Shown piece after piece: positions 35,771-44,864 of a DNA stretch of 64,000 nucleotides. The notes beneath the pieces are model-generated. The model saw nothing but the letters and a program-made list of their open reading frames with translations, was not told where the DNA came from and ran no database searches. The stretch's first letter is position 1, and each line of letters starts with the position of its first letter. The position numbers and the translations under genes were made by a program. The DNA lies in contig JBGAFV010000002.1 in the NCBI GenBank assembly GCA_044227095.1, positions 124,001-188,000 of the forward strand, read 5' to 3'. The stretch is from JACMLD01 sp044227095. Lineage in GTDB: Bacteria > Bacteroidota > Bacteroidia > Chitinophagales > Chitinophagaceae.

Positions 35771-36492
35771 TGTATTATTATGTTGTGGTAATGGTTTGTT
35801 TTTTTAACCGCAAGCCTTGTACAGATTAACAGGAAATTTCTCTGCAAATATAAACGAGTTCGAAAAAAGTGATATCAGAAAACCAGATAATAAATTTCTT
35901 CTATTCCTTCAAAACTTTCAGGAGCGATGACGACAGGGCATTTGACCACTTTCAAACAATCGTGACGAGGGGGGTATACCGTAAATGAAAATCCGTGCTT
36001 AATTCATTATATTTATGTTATTAAATAGATACCCCACTTTATCGCTTTATTTGGTAACCTTAATCTTTAAACCGATTGCTCCAAAACTTTATCATCTGAA
36101 ATAAGTGCCGGCTACAAATGCACAGTGCAATTGAATTTGTCGCGATGCCGGAAATAAGTATAGGGTGATTAGCACAATAACGTTCAACAATTCAATACAT
36201 CTAAAGGCAGGCATTGTTGTTGAAAAAGGGTTTGTTGTACAGCGTAACTTCCGCATAGAAAAGTCTAAAGAGAATTGCATTTATAATATCGCCGACCTTG
36301 TAACAACAACGATGGGTGCGTATCCTGATAAACGATTTTGCAGTGACGCAGATTACGCAGCAACTATGCGTATACATTTCTTATGGGAAAGTTTTGTGGG
36401 GGTATAAGGATGCCGATACGGTCTATTGTTGCATACAATGAATTATTTCTGGTTTAATAAGATAAAGAAAAAAATGCTAAAATTTAATGACT
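35771..36492. other. Long spacer with a usp relic and no intact gene
   Basis: About 720 bases separate the M20 hydrolase gene from the DUF1254 pair. Near the left end is a clear fragment of a usp gene. The remainder shows no recognisable protein, RNA or strong hairpin. An 80-codon open frame at 36165-36407 has no family resemblance or start signal that I can support. Confidence 0.5.
35888..35956 (-). pseudogene. Relic of a UspA gene
   Basis: On the minus strand this stretch encodes KCPVVIAPESFEGIEEI, almost the same as ECPVIIAPESFEGIEEI in usp copy 4 (33348-34190). The DNA is also similar, with TTCCTTCAAAACTTTCAGGA shared. The similarity breaks off on both sides after about 20 codons and no open frame remains. 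It is therefore a small remnant of a deleted duplicate usp gene. Confidence 0.8.
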
Positions 36493-37959
36493 ATGAATAG
36501 AAGAAAGATGTTACGAACCCTGGGGGTAGCGGGAACCGGAACACTTTTATGTCCGGCTACTGGATTTACCACCAAACTCATCCAGGAAACGGCCGGGAAA
36601 GAAGCCATGTCGCCTCCCGATAAGGATAAGGAACAATACCAGTCTCTTCGCGAAATTGCGAAGGGGGCCTACATATACGGTTTCCCTATGGTCGACTGTT
36701 ACCGCATTGACCAGGCATTTCTTATCGATCCTTCCAAAAAAGCTGTTCCCCGAAATGTAATTGTCAACACAGCCCGTGTTAAGACCCCTGAAGACCGGAC
36801 CGTTCAGACTCCTAATTCAGATACGCCTTATTCCGCGCTGACGCTTGATCTGCGTGCAGAACCAGTTGTATTAACTGTACCGGCTATAGAGAACCGGCGT
36901 TATTTTTCCATTCAGCTGATCGATCTGTACACGTTTAACTACGCCTACATCGGAAGCCGCGCAACCGGGAATAAAGCCGGCAAATTTCTAATTGCCGGGC
37001 CCGACTGGAAGGGTACAAAGCCAAAAGGGATCGACCGGGTCATTTTCACTGAAACCCGGCTTGCCCGCGCCACCTACCGCACCCAACTTTTTAATGATGC
37101 GGACATTGAAAATGTAAAGCGTATCCAGTCGGGGTATAAAGCCGAAACGTTATCGTCCTATCTGGGAAAAAGTCCGTTGCCGGTAAAAGAAATTAATTAT
37201 ATAAAACCGCTAACTACAGAAGAAGAGAAAACCTCGCTGCGTTTTTTTAGTGTCCTGAATTTTATCCTGGGCTTTTGCCCGATTCACGCATCAGAAAAAC
37301 AGTTGATGGAGCGGTTCGCAAAAATAAATGTGGGTCCGGGCAAAACCTTCGACAGTTCTGCACTTACAGAAACAGAGCGGCAAGCCATAACCGACGGAAT
37401 GAAGGATGCGTGGAAAGATTTTGCGGGCTTGAATAAAGAAGTTGCTCAAGGGAAGGTAAAATCTGGCGATCTCTTTGGCACACGGGCTTTTCTAAAAAAC
37501 AATTATCTCTACCGGATGGGCGGAGCCGTGCTGGGCATTTTTGGAAATTCTAAAGAAGAAGCGATGTACCCTTTTTACAGCGTTGACCGGCATGGAGCGC
37601 CCCTGAACGGCGCTGATAAAGAATACCGCATCCGGTTTGCGCCCGGCCAGCTACCCCCGGTTAATGCCTTCTGGTCGCTCACCATGTATGATCTCCCGGA
37701 AAGCATGCTGGTAAAAAATCCGCTGAACCGCTATCTTATTAATTCGCCAATGCTGCCCCGGTTGAAGAAAGACGCCGACGGCGGCTACACCCTGTATATA
37801 CAAGCCGAAACCCCGGGTGCTTTAAACGAATCCAATTGGCTTCCTGCACCCAAAGGCCCCTTTTTTATGGCCCTTCGCCTGTACTGGCCCAAACAAGAAG
37901 CCATAACGGGTAAATGGAAAGAACCTACAATTACTGTTGCCAGTGTCAGTAAAAAATAA
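36493..37959 (+). CDS. DUF1254/DUF1214 domain protein, copy 1
   Basis: This 488-residue protein starts at ATG 36493 (MNRRKMLRTLGVAGTG), chosen by comparison with the next gene. The RRKMLR stretch and following hydrophobic segment look like a Tat-type export signal. The DUF1254 part holds EIAKGAYIYGFPMVDCYRI and TPNSDTPYSALTLDLRAEP. The C-terminal DUF1214 part holds NAFWSLTMYDLPESMLVKNP and RLYWPKQEA. The biochemical role is unproven. It is 18 bases before a paralogue and forms a tandem pair. Confidence 0.88.
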   Translation: MNRRKMLRTLGVAGTGTLLCPATGFTTKLIQETAGKEAMSPPDKDKEQYQSLREIAKGAYIYGFPMVDCYRIDQAFLIDPSKKAVPRNVIVNTARVKTPEDRTVQTPNSDTPYSALTLDLRAEPVVLTVPAIENRRYFSIQLIDLYTFNYAYIGSRATGNKAGKFLIAGPDWKGTKPKGIDRVIFTETRLARATYRTQLFNDADIENVKRIQSGYKAETLSSYLGKSPLPVKEINYIKPLTTEEEKTSLRFFSVLNFILGFCPIHASEKQLMERFAKINVGPGKTFDSSALTETERQAITDGMKDAWKDFAGLNKEVAQGKVKSGDLFGTRAFLKNNYLYRMGGAVLGIFGNSKEEAMYPFYSVDRHGAPLNGADKEYRIRFAPGQLPPVNAFWSLTMYDLPESMLVKNPLNRYLINSPMLPRLKKDADGGYTLYIQAETPGALNESNWLPAPKGPFFMALRLYWPKQEAITGKWKEPTITVASVSKK

Positions 37960-37977
37960 CCTTAAAACATTCCTGAT

Positions 37978-39414
37978 ATGAATAGAAAAAAAGCATTACG
38001 GTTGATTAGCCTGTCGGCAGCCATCCCTCTGGTGCCAAAAGTAAATTTCCCTTATTCACTCTCCCCTTCCGGGTTTCCGGCCAATCAGCTATCTGCGGAT
38101 GATACCAGGTCTATAGCCAAAGAAGCGTACGTTTACGGGTTTCCGTTAGTAGATGGCTACCGGATACTCCATGCCTATTTTGCGGATAAGACAGGAAAAG
38201 AATATAAGACCGGCTGGAATCAAATTTATAATACGGCAAGAGTATATACCCCGGCGGATAAGGCAGTACAAACACCCAACTCCGATACCCCCTATTCTTT
38301 TATAGGCGCTGATCTCCGGGCGGAGCCGCTGGTGATTACGATCCCATCCATAGAAAAAAACAGGTATCTTTCTTTACAATTTGTTGACCTTTATACATTC
38401 AATTTTGCCTATGCGGGCAGCCGGACAACCGGAAACGGCGGAGGCAGTTTTTTACTGGCCGGCCCTGACTGGAAAGGAGAAAAGCCTGCAGGAATTAAAG
38501 AAATTATACGATCAGAAACTGAACTGGCAGTTGTCATATTCAGGACACAGCTATTCAATCCCGGGGACCTGGACAATGTAAAGAAAATCCAGGCGCAGTT
38601 TACGCTCCAGCCTCTTTCGGCTTTTCTGCGCAAAGCCGCACCCCCGGCTGTGGCACCAATCGCTTTTCTTAAACCACTTAGCCCCGCCCAGGAAAAGACT
38701 TCCCCCGAATTTTTTAATCTTTTAAATTTTGTGCTGGGCTTTTGCGCAATACATCCATCGGAAACCGAGCTAATGAATCGCCTGGGAAAGATAGGTGTTG
38801 TGCCAGGAAAGCCATTTGATGCAGGGAAACTTGCGCCGGAAAAAAGAAAGGCGCTTACCGATGGAATGACAGACGGCTGGCATGAATTTGAAAACTTCAA
38901 GGCGGGTCTTGATAAAGGGACAAATGTCTCTACCCCACGTTTCGGTACCAGGGAGCGGTTAAACAATAACTACCTGGCACGGATGGCGGGAGCAGCCCTT
39001 GGGATTTATGGCAATTCCAAAGAGGAAGCGGTGTATGAAAGTTACCGGGTGGATGACATTGGAAAACACCTTGATGGTAATAACAATTACAGTCTTTACT
39101 TTCCCGAAGGTCAATTACCACCCGCCAATGCATTTTGGTCACTTACGATGTATAAACTTCCAGAAATCCTGCTTGTGGAAAACCCTATTAAACGCTACCT
39201 GATTAATTCCGCCATGCTTCCTGATCTGGTTAAAGATGCAAAAGGTGGCATTACACTTTACATTCAAAACAGCGCACCGGCAAAAGATAAGATGGCCAAC
39301 TGGCTACCTGCTCCTGCAGGGCCTTTTTCGCTTACCATCCGAATTTATTGGCCCGACGACACTGCCCTAAACGGAACATGGAAAAGACCACCCATAAAAA
39401 TTATCCCGAAATAA
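37978..39414 (+). CDS. DUF1254/DUF1214 domain protein, copy 2
   Basis: This 478-residue paralogue of the previous product has the same domain order: EAYVYGFPLVDGYRI, TPNSDTPYSFIGADLRAEP and NAFWSLTMYKLPEILLVENP. Its leader (MNRKKALRLISLSAAIPLVP) keeps a basic start but lacks the twin arginine, so the export route may differ. It follows copy 1 by 18 bases and precedes a metallo-beta-lactamase-like gene by 34 bases, so the three are probably one operon. Confidence 0.88.
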   Translation: MNRKKALRLISLSAAIPLVPKVNFPYSLSPSGFPANQLSADDTRSIAKEAYVYGFPLVDGYRILHAYFADKTGKEYKTGWNQIYNTARVYTPADKAVQTPNSDTPYSFIGADLRAEPLVITIPSIEKNRYLSLQFVDLYTFNFAYAGSRTTGNGGGSFLLAGPDWKGEKPAGIKEIIRSETELAVVIFRTQLFNPGDLDNVKKIQAQFTLQPLSAFLRKAAPPAVAPIAFLKPLSPAQEKTSPEFFNLLNFVLGFCAIHPSETELMNRLGKIGVVPGKPFDAGKLAPEKRKALTDGMTDGWHEFENFKAGLDKGTNVSTPRFGTRERLNNNYLARMAGAALGIYGNSKEEAVYESYRVDDIGKHLDGNNNYSLYFPEGQLPPANAFWSLTMYKLPEILLVENPIKRYLINSAMLPDLVKDAKGGITLYIQNSAPAKDKMANWLPAPAGPFSLTIRIYWPDDTALNGTWKRPPIKIIPK

Positions 39415-39448
39415 TGCCAGCACCATTTTTTACAACAAATAAACAAGT

Positions 39449-40414
39449 ATGAAAAAGGAATCAATTCATAATGCTGTTTTGCAAAAAAGCTGGCTTGTGG
39501 CCCCGCTTTCTCTATTTATTGCACTGTGCCTTTGCTTAAACAGCAACGCCCAGCTTTCAACACTTTCAAAAGAACAACTCCGCGATACACTTGCCAAAGA
39601 CCCGGTACTTTTCCTCAAGGTTGCGTCAAAACAATTGAAGTGGGAAGTACCTGCTGAACCAAAGAAACTGATCGGCCCCATTTATTTTGTCGGCACGCAA
39701 GGGCTTTCGTCCTTTCTTATCACTTCGCGCCAGGGACATATCCTCCTATACACCGGTATGCCTTCATCGGGCCCGATGATAGAAAAATCTATAAGAAAAC
39801 TTGGCTTTAAACCAGAAGATATTAAAGTAATTATTACAGGCCATGCACACTCTGATCATGTTGGCGGCCACGCCTATATGAAAAAAATAACAGGGGCCCG
39901 CATAGCGCTTATGGGTGCCGAAAAAGAATTGCTGGAAAGCGGGGGCAAAACTGATTTTCATTATGGGCCGTATAAGGAATACTGGTTTGAACCAGTAAAA
40001 GTAGATCAGGTGCTGCACGAACGTGACAGCATACAGGTTGGCAATCTTAAAATGATTGCTATCCATACCGGGGGTCATACCAAAGGTGGTACAACATGGC
40101 TGATGGATATAACTGAAAATGGTAAGACCTATAAAATAGTTTTTCCTGATGGCACAAGCATTAACCCGGGTTACCGTCTCGGGGCCAACCCCTCCTACCC
40201 TGGTATTGCAGACAATTACCGTAAAACACTTGAAGTGCTTGAAAAATTAAACCCGGATATCTGGTTCTCGTCGCATACCGATTTTTTTGATTTTGCGGGC
40301 AAGTCTAAATTAGCGGCTACCAAAGGTTCCGCTGTGTGGATAGACCCTGCAGGCTATAAGAAACGCATTGCCAGTGAGCGGGCAAATTTTAATAAAGCTA
40401 TTAAGGAAAAATAA
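39449..40414 (+). CDS. Subclass B3-like metallo-beta-lactamase fold hydrolase
   Basis: This 321-residue protein has an N-terminal signal peptide (about residues 14-34, ending NSNAQ). The two-zinc site of subclass B3 is complete: H132-A-H134-S-D136-H137 (GHAHSDHVGGH), H210 (IHTGGHTKGGTTW) and H276 (SSHTDFF). B3 enzymes are periplasmic and many Chitinophagaceae encode them. Whether this one hydrolyses beta-lactams or another ester or amide cannot be judged from sequence. It is the last gene before the mobile element border. Confidence 0.85.
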   Translation: MKKESIHNAVLQKSWLVAPLSLFIALCLCLNSNAQLSTLSKEQLRDTLAKDPVLFLKVASKQLKWEVPAEPKKLIGPIYFVGTQGLSSFLITSRQGHILLYTGMPSSGPMIEKSIRKLGFKPEDIKVIITGHAHSDHVGGHAYMKKITGARIALMGAEKELLESGGKTDFHYGPYKEYWFEPVKVDQVLHERDSIQVGNLKMIAIHTGGHTKGGTTWLMDITENGKTYKIVFPDGTSINPGYRLGANPSYPGIADNYRKTLEVLEKLNPDIWFSSHTDFFDFAGKSKLAATKGSAVWIDPAGYKKRIASERANFNKAIKEK

Positions 40415-40669
40415 TTTAAGAGCCCGGGAAATTCAGCAGTGCAGCGCTATAACTATATACCGCCACGATAAATTACTGGTAGCAATTTGCATAGTTTTCA
40501 AAAATTGAATATTCGCCTTGCTATAAAAACTTGAAAGATTATGCGTAAGCGAAATGGAAGAAATAAATGTAAAGTCGTAATTTCAGGATAATAGTTCTTT
40601 ACATCCCCCACAGTTGAATCAATTTAAAATTATGATTGCAATTTGATTGCAAATTTGATTAAAACTAAA

Positions 40670-40691
40670 AAGGCTCCTTTGCAGGAGCCTT
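40670..40691 (-). terminator. Native terminator of the disrupted tRNA-Leu
   Basis: AAGGCTCCT (40670-40678) pairs with AGGAGCCTT (40683-40691) around TTGC. Read on the minus strand the hairpin is followed by TTTTTAG, and it lies 20 bases beyond the tRNA 3' end. It therefore belongs to the chromosomal tRNA gene. Confidence 0.75.
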
Positions 40692-40710
40692 CATAAATGA
40701 TTGAAAATAA

Positions 40711-40765
40711 GTACCCAGGATGGGAGTTGAACCCACACTCGCATTGCTGCGAACAGGATTTTAAG
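40711..40765 (-). tRNA. tRNA-Leu(UAA), 3' half only; left attachment site of the mobile element
   Basis: On the minus strand this segment reads from the anticodon loop CTTAAAA (anticodon TAA) to the discriminator. It goes through the 3' anticodon stem, a long variable arm (TCGCA/TGCGA), a T-arm with loop TTCAACT and stem GTGGG/CCCAT, and the acceptor strand CCTGGGT. The long variable arm and TAA anticodon identify Leu. The 5' half is absent: beyond 40765 the sequence is unrelated AT-rich DNA followed by an integrase. This is the classic scar of integration into a tRNA gene. Confidence 0.85.
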
Positions 40766-40893
40766 CTTCCAAAATAACTTAATTCAATTTTGCTCACCAT
40801 TACCCAATTTAACTAACTATTTAATTTTCAATTATTTACACACAATTATTTAATTTTGCTAAAGGGCACTTTGGTGCTTTTAACTTATAGTTG

Positions 40894-40913
40894 TTTGCAA
40901 ACTAGTTTGCAAA
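40894..40913. repeat. 20-bp perfect palindrome in front of the integrase
   Basis: TTTGCAAACTAGTTTGCAAA is its own reverse complement over all 20 bases. It lies 41 bases before the integrase start and 128 bases from the tRNA remnant. Plausible roles are an arm-type integrase or excisionase site, or an operator for integrase control. The motif TTTGCAA also recurs in the chromosomal DNA just left of the border (40630-40655). Confidence 0.7.
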
Positions 40914-40954
40914 GTTTGTAGAGATGATTTTGTGAAATTGAAAATTATTAAGTT

Positions 40955-42295
40955 ATGCCGGTTAGTGTAAATCTAATTCTTGACAAGAGGAGAATTAAAA
41001 TTACAACAGGGAAGTATCCTCTTAAACTACAAGTCAGCTTCGCTCGCTCCACGCTTCATTTTCAGACCATTTATGAGCTCTCGGTAGATGATTATTCAAA
41101 GTTATATGCGCCGAGGATTGGGCCTAACCTTGCCGAAATTAGGGACAATCTAAAAAGGTTGTTGCGTGAATCTGATGACTTTATTAAAGGCATGAACCAG
41201 TTTAGCTTTGATGAATTTGAACGTGAATTTATATCACCCCACGAGCTATTCAGGCGCAGAAAAAAACTTAGCAGTCCTGAGTCAATTCAGCCCGTAGAAG
41301 TAAACGCTTTTGACTTCAGAGCTTATGAGAAAAGGTTTTCAATCTTTACAGAAGACCATTCTAAGCCCGGAGTGATTTCTGGGGTATTTTTTTCGGTGAT
41401 AAAAATGCTGTTGGAAGAAGGGAGGATCGGGACAGCGCTTAGCTACCAATATGCATATAATTCATTCAAGAAATTCAGAGGGAATGTCTGCTTCACTGAC
41501 ATAACAGTCAGTTATTTGCACCAGTATGAACAATGGATGAAAGAAAATGGCTGTTGTAAAACAACCATCGGAATTAAAATCAGGTCGCTGCGTACTATGT
41601 TCAATGAGGCGTTTGAAATGAACATTATAAAAAAAGACAAATGCTACCCATTTGGACGCCGCAGATATCGTATTCCAACCGGAAAGAACATTAAAAAAGC
41701 ATTGGGTCAGGATTTTATCAAGACTCTTTATTATGATGAACCTTCCTGCCCTAGTGAAAGAAAAGCCAAAGACTTTTGGCTTTTCTGCTACTTCGGAAAT
41801 GGGATGAATCCAAAAGATGTAGTTTATCTAAAATACAAAGACATTCACGATGATTACATTGTCTTTATCCGTCACAAGACGGAGCGGATTACCCGAAGTG
41901 ACCCTAAGCCTGTTACAATCTACATCACAGAAGATCTCCAAAGAATAATTGATACGTGGGGTAATAAAGAAAAAACACCCAATAGTTATCTGTTTCCAAT
42001 AATGGACGATAGGCTTACTCCCCTGGATCAATATTCACTGGTTACAGCCTTTACCAGATTTATCAATGACAATCTGAGGAGAATTGCTGGTCGGCTTGGC
42101 ATTGATAAAAAAATTACTACAATAGTTTCAAGGCATAGTTTCAGCACGCAGCTAAAGCGGTCTGGAGTGAGTACGGAATTTATACAAGAAGCATTGGGCC
42201 ATACAGACAAAAGAACAACTGAAAATTATTTGGACAGTTTTGAAAATGCTGTTAAGAAAGAGTATGCAGAAATGCTTACCGCTTTTAAGCAATAG
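40955..42295 (+). CDS. int: Tyrosine recombinase (integrase)
   Basis: This 446-residue integrase has an N-terminal arm-binding domain (residues 1-60), a SAM-like core-binding domain (about 110-215) and the catalytic domain (about 230-430). Visible catalytic features are HKT (beta-strand lysine region), SRHSFSTQLKRSG, LGH at H416 and the nucleophile Y425 in TTENYLDSF. The box I arginine is not obvious: GNGMNPKDV stands where GxRxxE is usual, as in IntDOT-like enzymes that lack it. It lies next to the attachment site and points into the element. Confidence 0.93.
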   Translation: MPVSVNLILDKRRIKITTGKYPLKLQVSFARSTLHFQTIYELSVDDYSKLYAPRIGPNLAEIRDNLKRLLRESDDFIKGMNQFSFDEFEREFISPHELFRRRKKLSSPESIQPVEVNAFDFRAYEKRFSIFTEDHSKPGVISGVFFSVIKMLLEEGRIGTALSYQYAYNSFKKFRGNVCFTDITVSYLHQYEQWMKENGCCKTTIGIKIRSLRTMFNEAFEMNIIKKDKCYPFGRRRYRIPTGKNIKKALGQDFIKTLYYDEPSCPSERKAKDFWLFCYFGNGMNPKDVVYLKYKDIHDDYIVFIRHKTERITRSDPKPVTIYITEDLQRIIDTWGNKEKTPNSYLFPIMDDRLTPLDQYSLVTAFTRFINDNLRRIAGRLGIDKKITTIVSRHSFSTQLKRSGVSTEFIQEALGHTDKRTTENYLDSFENAVKKEYAEMLTAFKQ

Positions 42296-42339
42296 CGAAA
42301 TAACAATCCTTATTCTAACATTTAAAATAATTGCAAAGC

Positions 42340-43441
42340 ATGAAAATTGATAAAGGCTATAAAGATTTCATTTTATCCATTAAACAGCAGATAGTACAAA
42401 GCAGGTATGTTGCATTAAGGCTGACCAAACAGGGAGCAACTGACACTATACTATAAAAACTGGATTGATGATTTCGGAAAAAATAAAGGCCCATTAATGG
42501 GGTGGCAAAGTCCTTGATCAAATTTCGGCGTACCTGCAGAAGAAACTACCTGAACTGAAGGGGTTTTCGTCGGGAAACCTGAAAAAAATAAGACTATTTG
42601 CTGAAGTTTATGCGCCCTATTTGACAATTGGTTCGGACTCACCGAACCAATTACGGCAAACCGAATCAAAAAAGAGTTTATCAATTAGTTCGGCGCTGAC
42701 GAACCAAATTCAAAATACTGGATTCTACAACGCTTTTACAAGCGTCAGCTTTACCCATCATTTTACTATTATCTCCAAGATTAAGGACTGGGATGCCAGA
42801 GTATTTTATATTCTGTCAGCGGCTTCCAATTTCTGGTCTGTTAAAGTCTCGGAACACCATATTAAAAACAAGCTGTATAGAAAAGAAGGAAAACTGTCCA
42901 ACAATTTTGACGACACTTTGACTGACACTCTAAAGGCCTCAGCATTGAAGGTGTTTAAAGATGAACACCTGCTCGATTTTATTGCGGGTGATGGACTAAA
43001 TGATGAAAAGCACATTGAACAACAAGTTTTTTTAAGCATTCGTAATTTCATTTTGCAAATGGGCAAAGCCGATTGCTTCATTGGCAATCAGTTCCGGCTT
43101 GAAGTGAACGGCGATGAATTTTTACCGACCTGCTGTTCTTTAACCGCCACTTGCAATGCCTCGTGGCTTTTGAATTAAAAAAAGAAAAATTTAAGCCCGC
43201 TGATGCCGGCCAACTTAATTTCTACCTTAATATGCTTGATGAAAAACTCACACTGCAGCAGGAAAACAGCAGCATAGGCATAGTTCTATGTACAGAAAGA
43301 AACAATTCAGTAGTTGAATTTGCGATTAAAAGCTACAATAAGGCTATGGGTGTGTCTACTTACAAAACTTCAAAAAAGATACCAGTTGAAATGAAGGGTA
43401 TAATGCCAGATACTAGAGAGTTAAACAGATTGTTGGAATGA
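42340..43441 (+). pseudogene. YhcG/DUF1016 PD-(D/E)XK nuclease, broken by at least three frameshifts
   Basis: Joined across frames, the segment reads as a YhcG-family nuclease. The start MKIDKGYKDFILSIKQQI is followed, in a second frame, by LYYKNW. A third frame gives GGKVLDQISAYLQKKLPE and FSSGNLKKIRLFAEVYAPYL. The middle domain (42621-43120) is long and open. After a base is lost in the T-run near 43119-43123, the nuclease core continues as DLLFFNRHLQCLVAFELKK and FKPADAGQLNFYLNMLDE. Shifts lie near 42440-42455, 42500 and 43120. The gene is unlikely to make protein. YhcG-like proteins are linked to phage defence and transposon control. Confidence 0.85.
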
Positions 43442-43447
43442 GGCCTT

Positions 43448-44779
43448 TTAGTGAAATTGAGCAACTTTTTTTTCAAGCCAATATAAAACATCAGCTTTCG
43501 CATGTATAAACTCTTTTATATCTGCACCAGTGATTAAGACAATATGGTAGTCACCACGTGACGAACGTTTTAGTTCATTTATTACTTCGCTTGTAAATCC
43601 GTTAAAAGAAACAAAAATGCCAACTTTAACTAACTTTTTATGATTGAGAAGCTTTGTTTCAAAATCGCGAATTTCTTTTGACCCGACTTTGGCATACCAA
43701 TTTTTACATTCAACGATAATACATGGACTGTTTAAAGAAGTCCAAAATGGCTGATTAACATTATTCTTGAGGATCAAATCAATTTCCTCATCACCATTTG
43801 ACATTCGCTTATCAATAATTTCCAGACCATCGACTGATGAGAAAATATGCTCCATCATTTCCTCCAAACGCTTGCCTTTCCCATATGTATCCTTTTTCTT
43901 GACTTTGACTAACTCATCAATTAGGTATGCAATGTTTTGTTTGAGATAAATATTTTTCAGGGTTGACTGCCTGTTGATAATGGCCTTAAAAAACCTATTA
44001 TATAGGTCAATCTTCTCAATTAGGCGACGTGCGGATTCATTATGAAACCCAGTCAACTCTTCCCGCGAATCTACAATATCAGATAATTCCAATACAACTG
44101 AAGTTCCGTGTGGATGGGCTTCAACTAGTAATTTAATTTGAGTGACATAAATTACCTCTGTAAATTCCATAAGTAGCTCGAATTCGAACATATTAGCAAT
44201 AATCGAAATCCAGGGGGGAAACTGCGTGCCTTTCCTATACAGATAAGCAGAAAGCTCTCCGTGGTCAATATTGTCGCCACGTATTGTCTTATCAAGATTA
44301 AATTTGTATATTTTTCCATCAATGGATGTCGCTTTGGATTCCTTTTTCCCGTGACAAGCATTTAAAAGAGAAATAAATAATTTAGAAAAATCCTTAAGCT
44401 CAGCCTCCCTGCTCAACACGGGGAACTTCTTATAATAGTTGGAAACCCTTTTTTTTATTTGCAAATCAGTCTCCGACTCAAACAACTCTTGAAAATCATA
44501 GAAAAGGAATTCATCAAACTCATCCTTAAGTTTTTCATAAAACTGTTCATATACCAGAGCCAACATTTGCCAGTCAAAGCCTAACAAATTAAGCTTCTCA
44601 ATCGCATTTTTGCAAGTTGTTTTATACCCTATTTCGTTAAAATATTCATGACCTTTAGATTTGTATGGTCGCTTACAATAAAATTCTTCTTTGTCAAATA
44701 AAAAAGACAGATACGCAGGAATCTCTGATTTCCAAGCCAACTCTTCTTTTCCAATTTTGAGTATTGAGTAATGCCCCAT
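43448..44779 (-). CDS. Mrr-like PD-(D/E)XK nuclease with an uncharacterised N-terminal domain
   Basis: This 443-residue protein has a restriction-endonuclease-like (Mrr_cat) C-terminal domain. GKRLEEMMEHIFS (E306/E307) is followed by D334 in DEEIDLIL and E357-x-K359 in ECKNW, the full PD-(D/E)XK set. The N-terminal 290 residues are mostly helical. They begin MGHYSILKIGKEELAWKSEI, which loosely recalls the HEPN/Toprim-associated N-terminal domain, but I am not sure. It lies 85 bases downstream of the SIR2 gene on the same strand. A TATGTTTG box in that gap (44849-44842) could give it its own promoter. It may be the nuclease of the Argonaute block or a separate defence gene. Confidence 0.75.
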   Translation of the reverse strand: MGHYSILKIGKEELAWKSEIPAYLSFLFDKEEFYCKRPYKSKGHEYFNEIGYKTTCKNAIEKLNLLGFDWQMLALVYEQFYEKLKDEFDEFLFYDFQELFESETDLQIKKRVSNYYKKFPVLSREAELKDFSKLFISLLNACHGKKESKATSIDGKIYKFNLDKTIRGDNIDHGELSAYLYRKGTQFPPWISIIANMFEFELLMEFTEVIYVTQIKLLVEAHPHGTSVVLELSDIVDSREELTGFHNESARRLIEKIDLYNRFFKAIINRQSTLKNIYLKQNIAYLIDELVKVKKKDTYGKGKRLEEMMEHIFSSVDGLEIIDKRMSNGDEEIDLILKNNVNQPFWTSLNSPCIIVECKNWYAKVGSKEIRDFETKLLNHKKLVKVGIFVSFNGFTSEVINELKRSSRGDYHIVLITGADIKEFIHAKADVLYWLEKKVAQFH

Positions 44780-44864
44780 ATTTGGTTAAGATTTAAAATC
44801 GTAATTAAGATACAAGAACCAGATTATAACACTACTATTAACAAACATAAAATAGCAAAAAACA

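Noticed and set aside
36165..36407. 80-codon open frame on the + strand
   Set aside because: No family similarity, and the surrounding spacer looks like decayed DNA with a usp relic.
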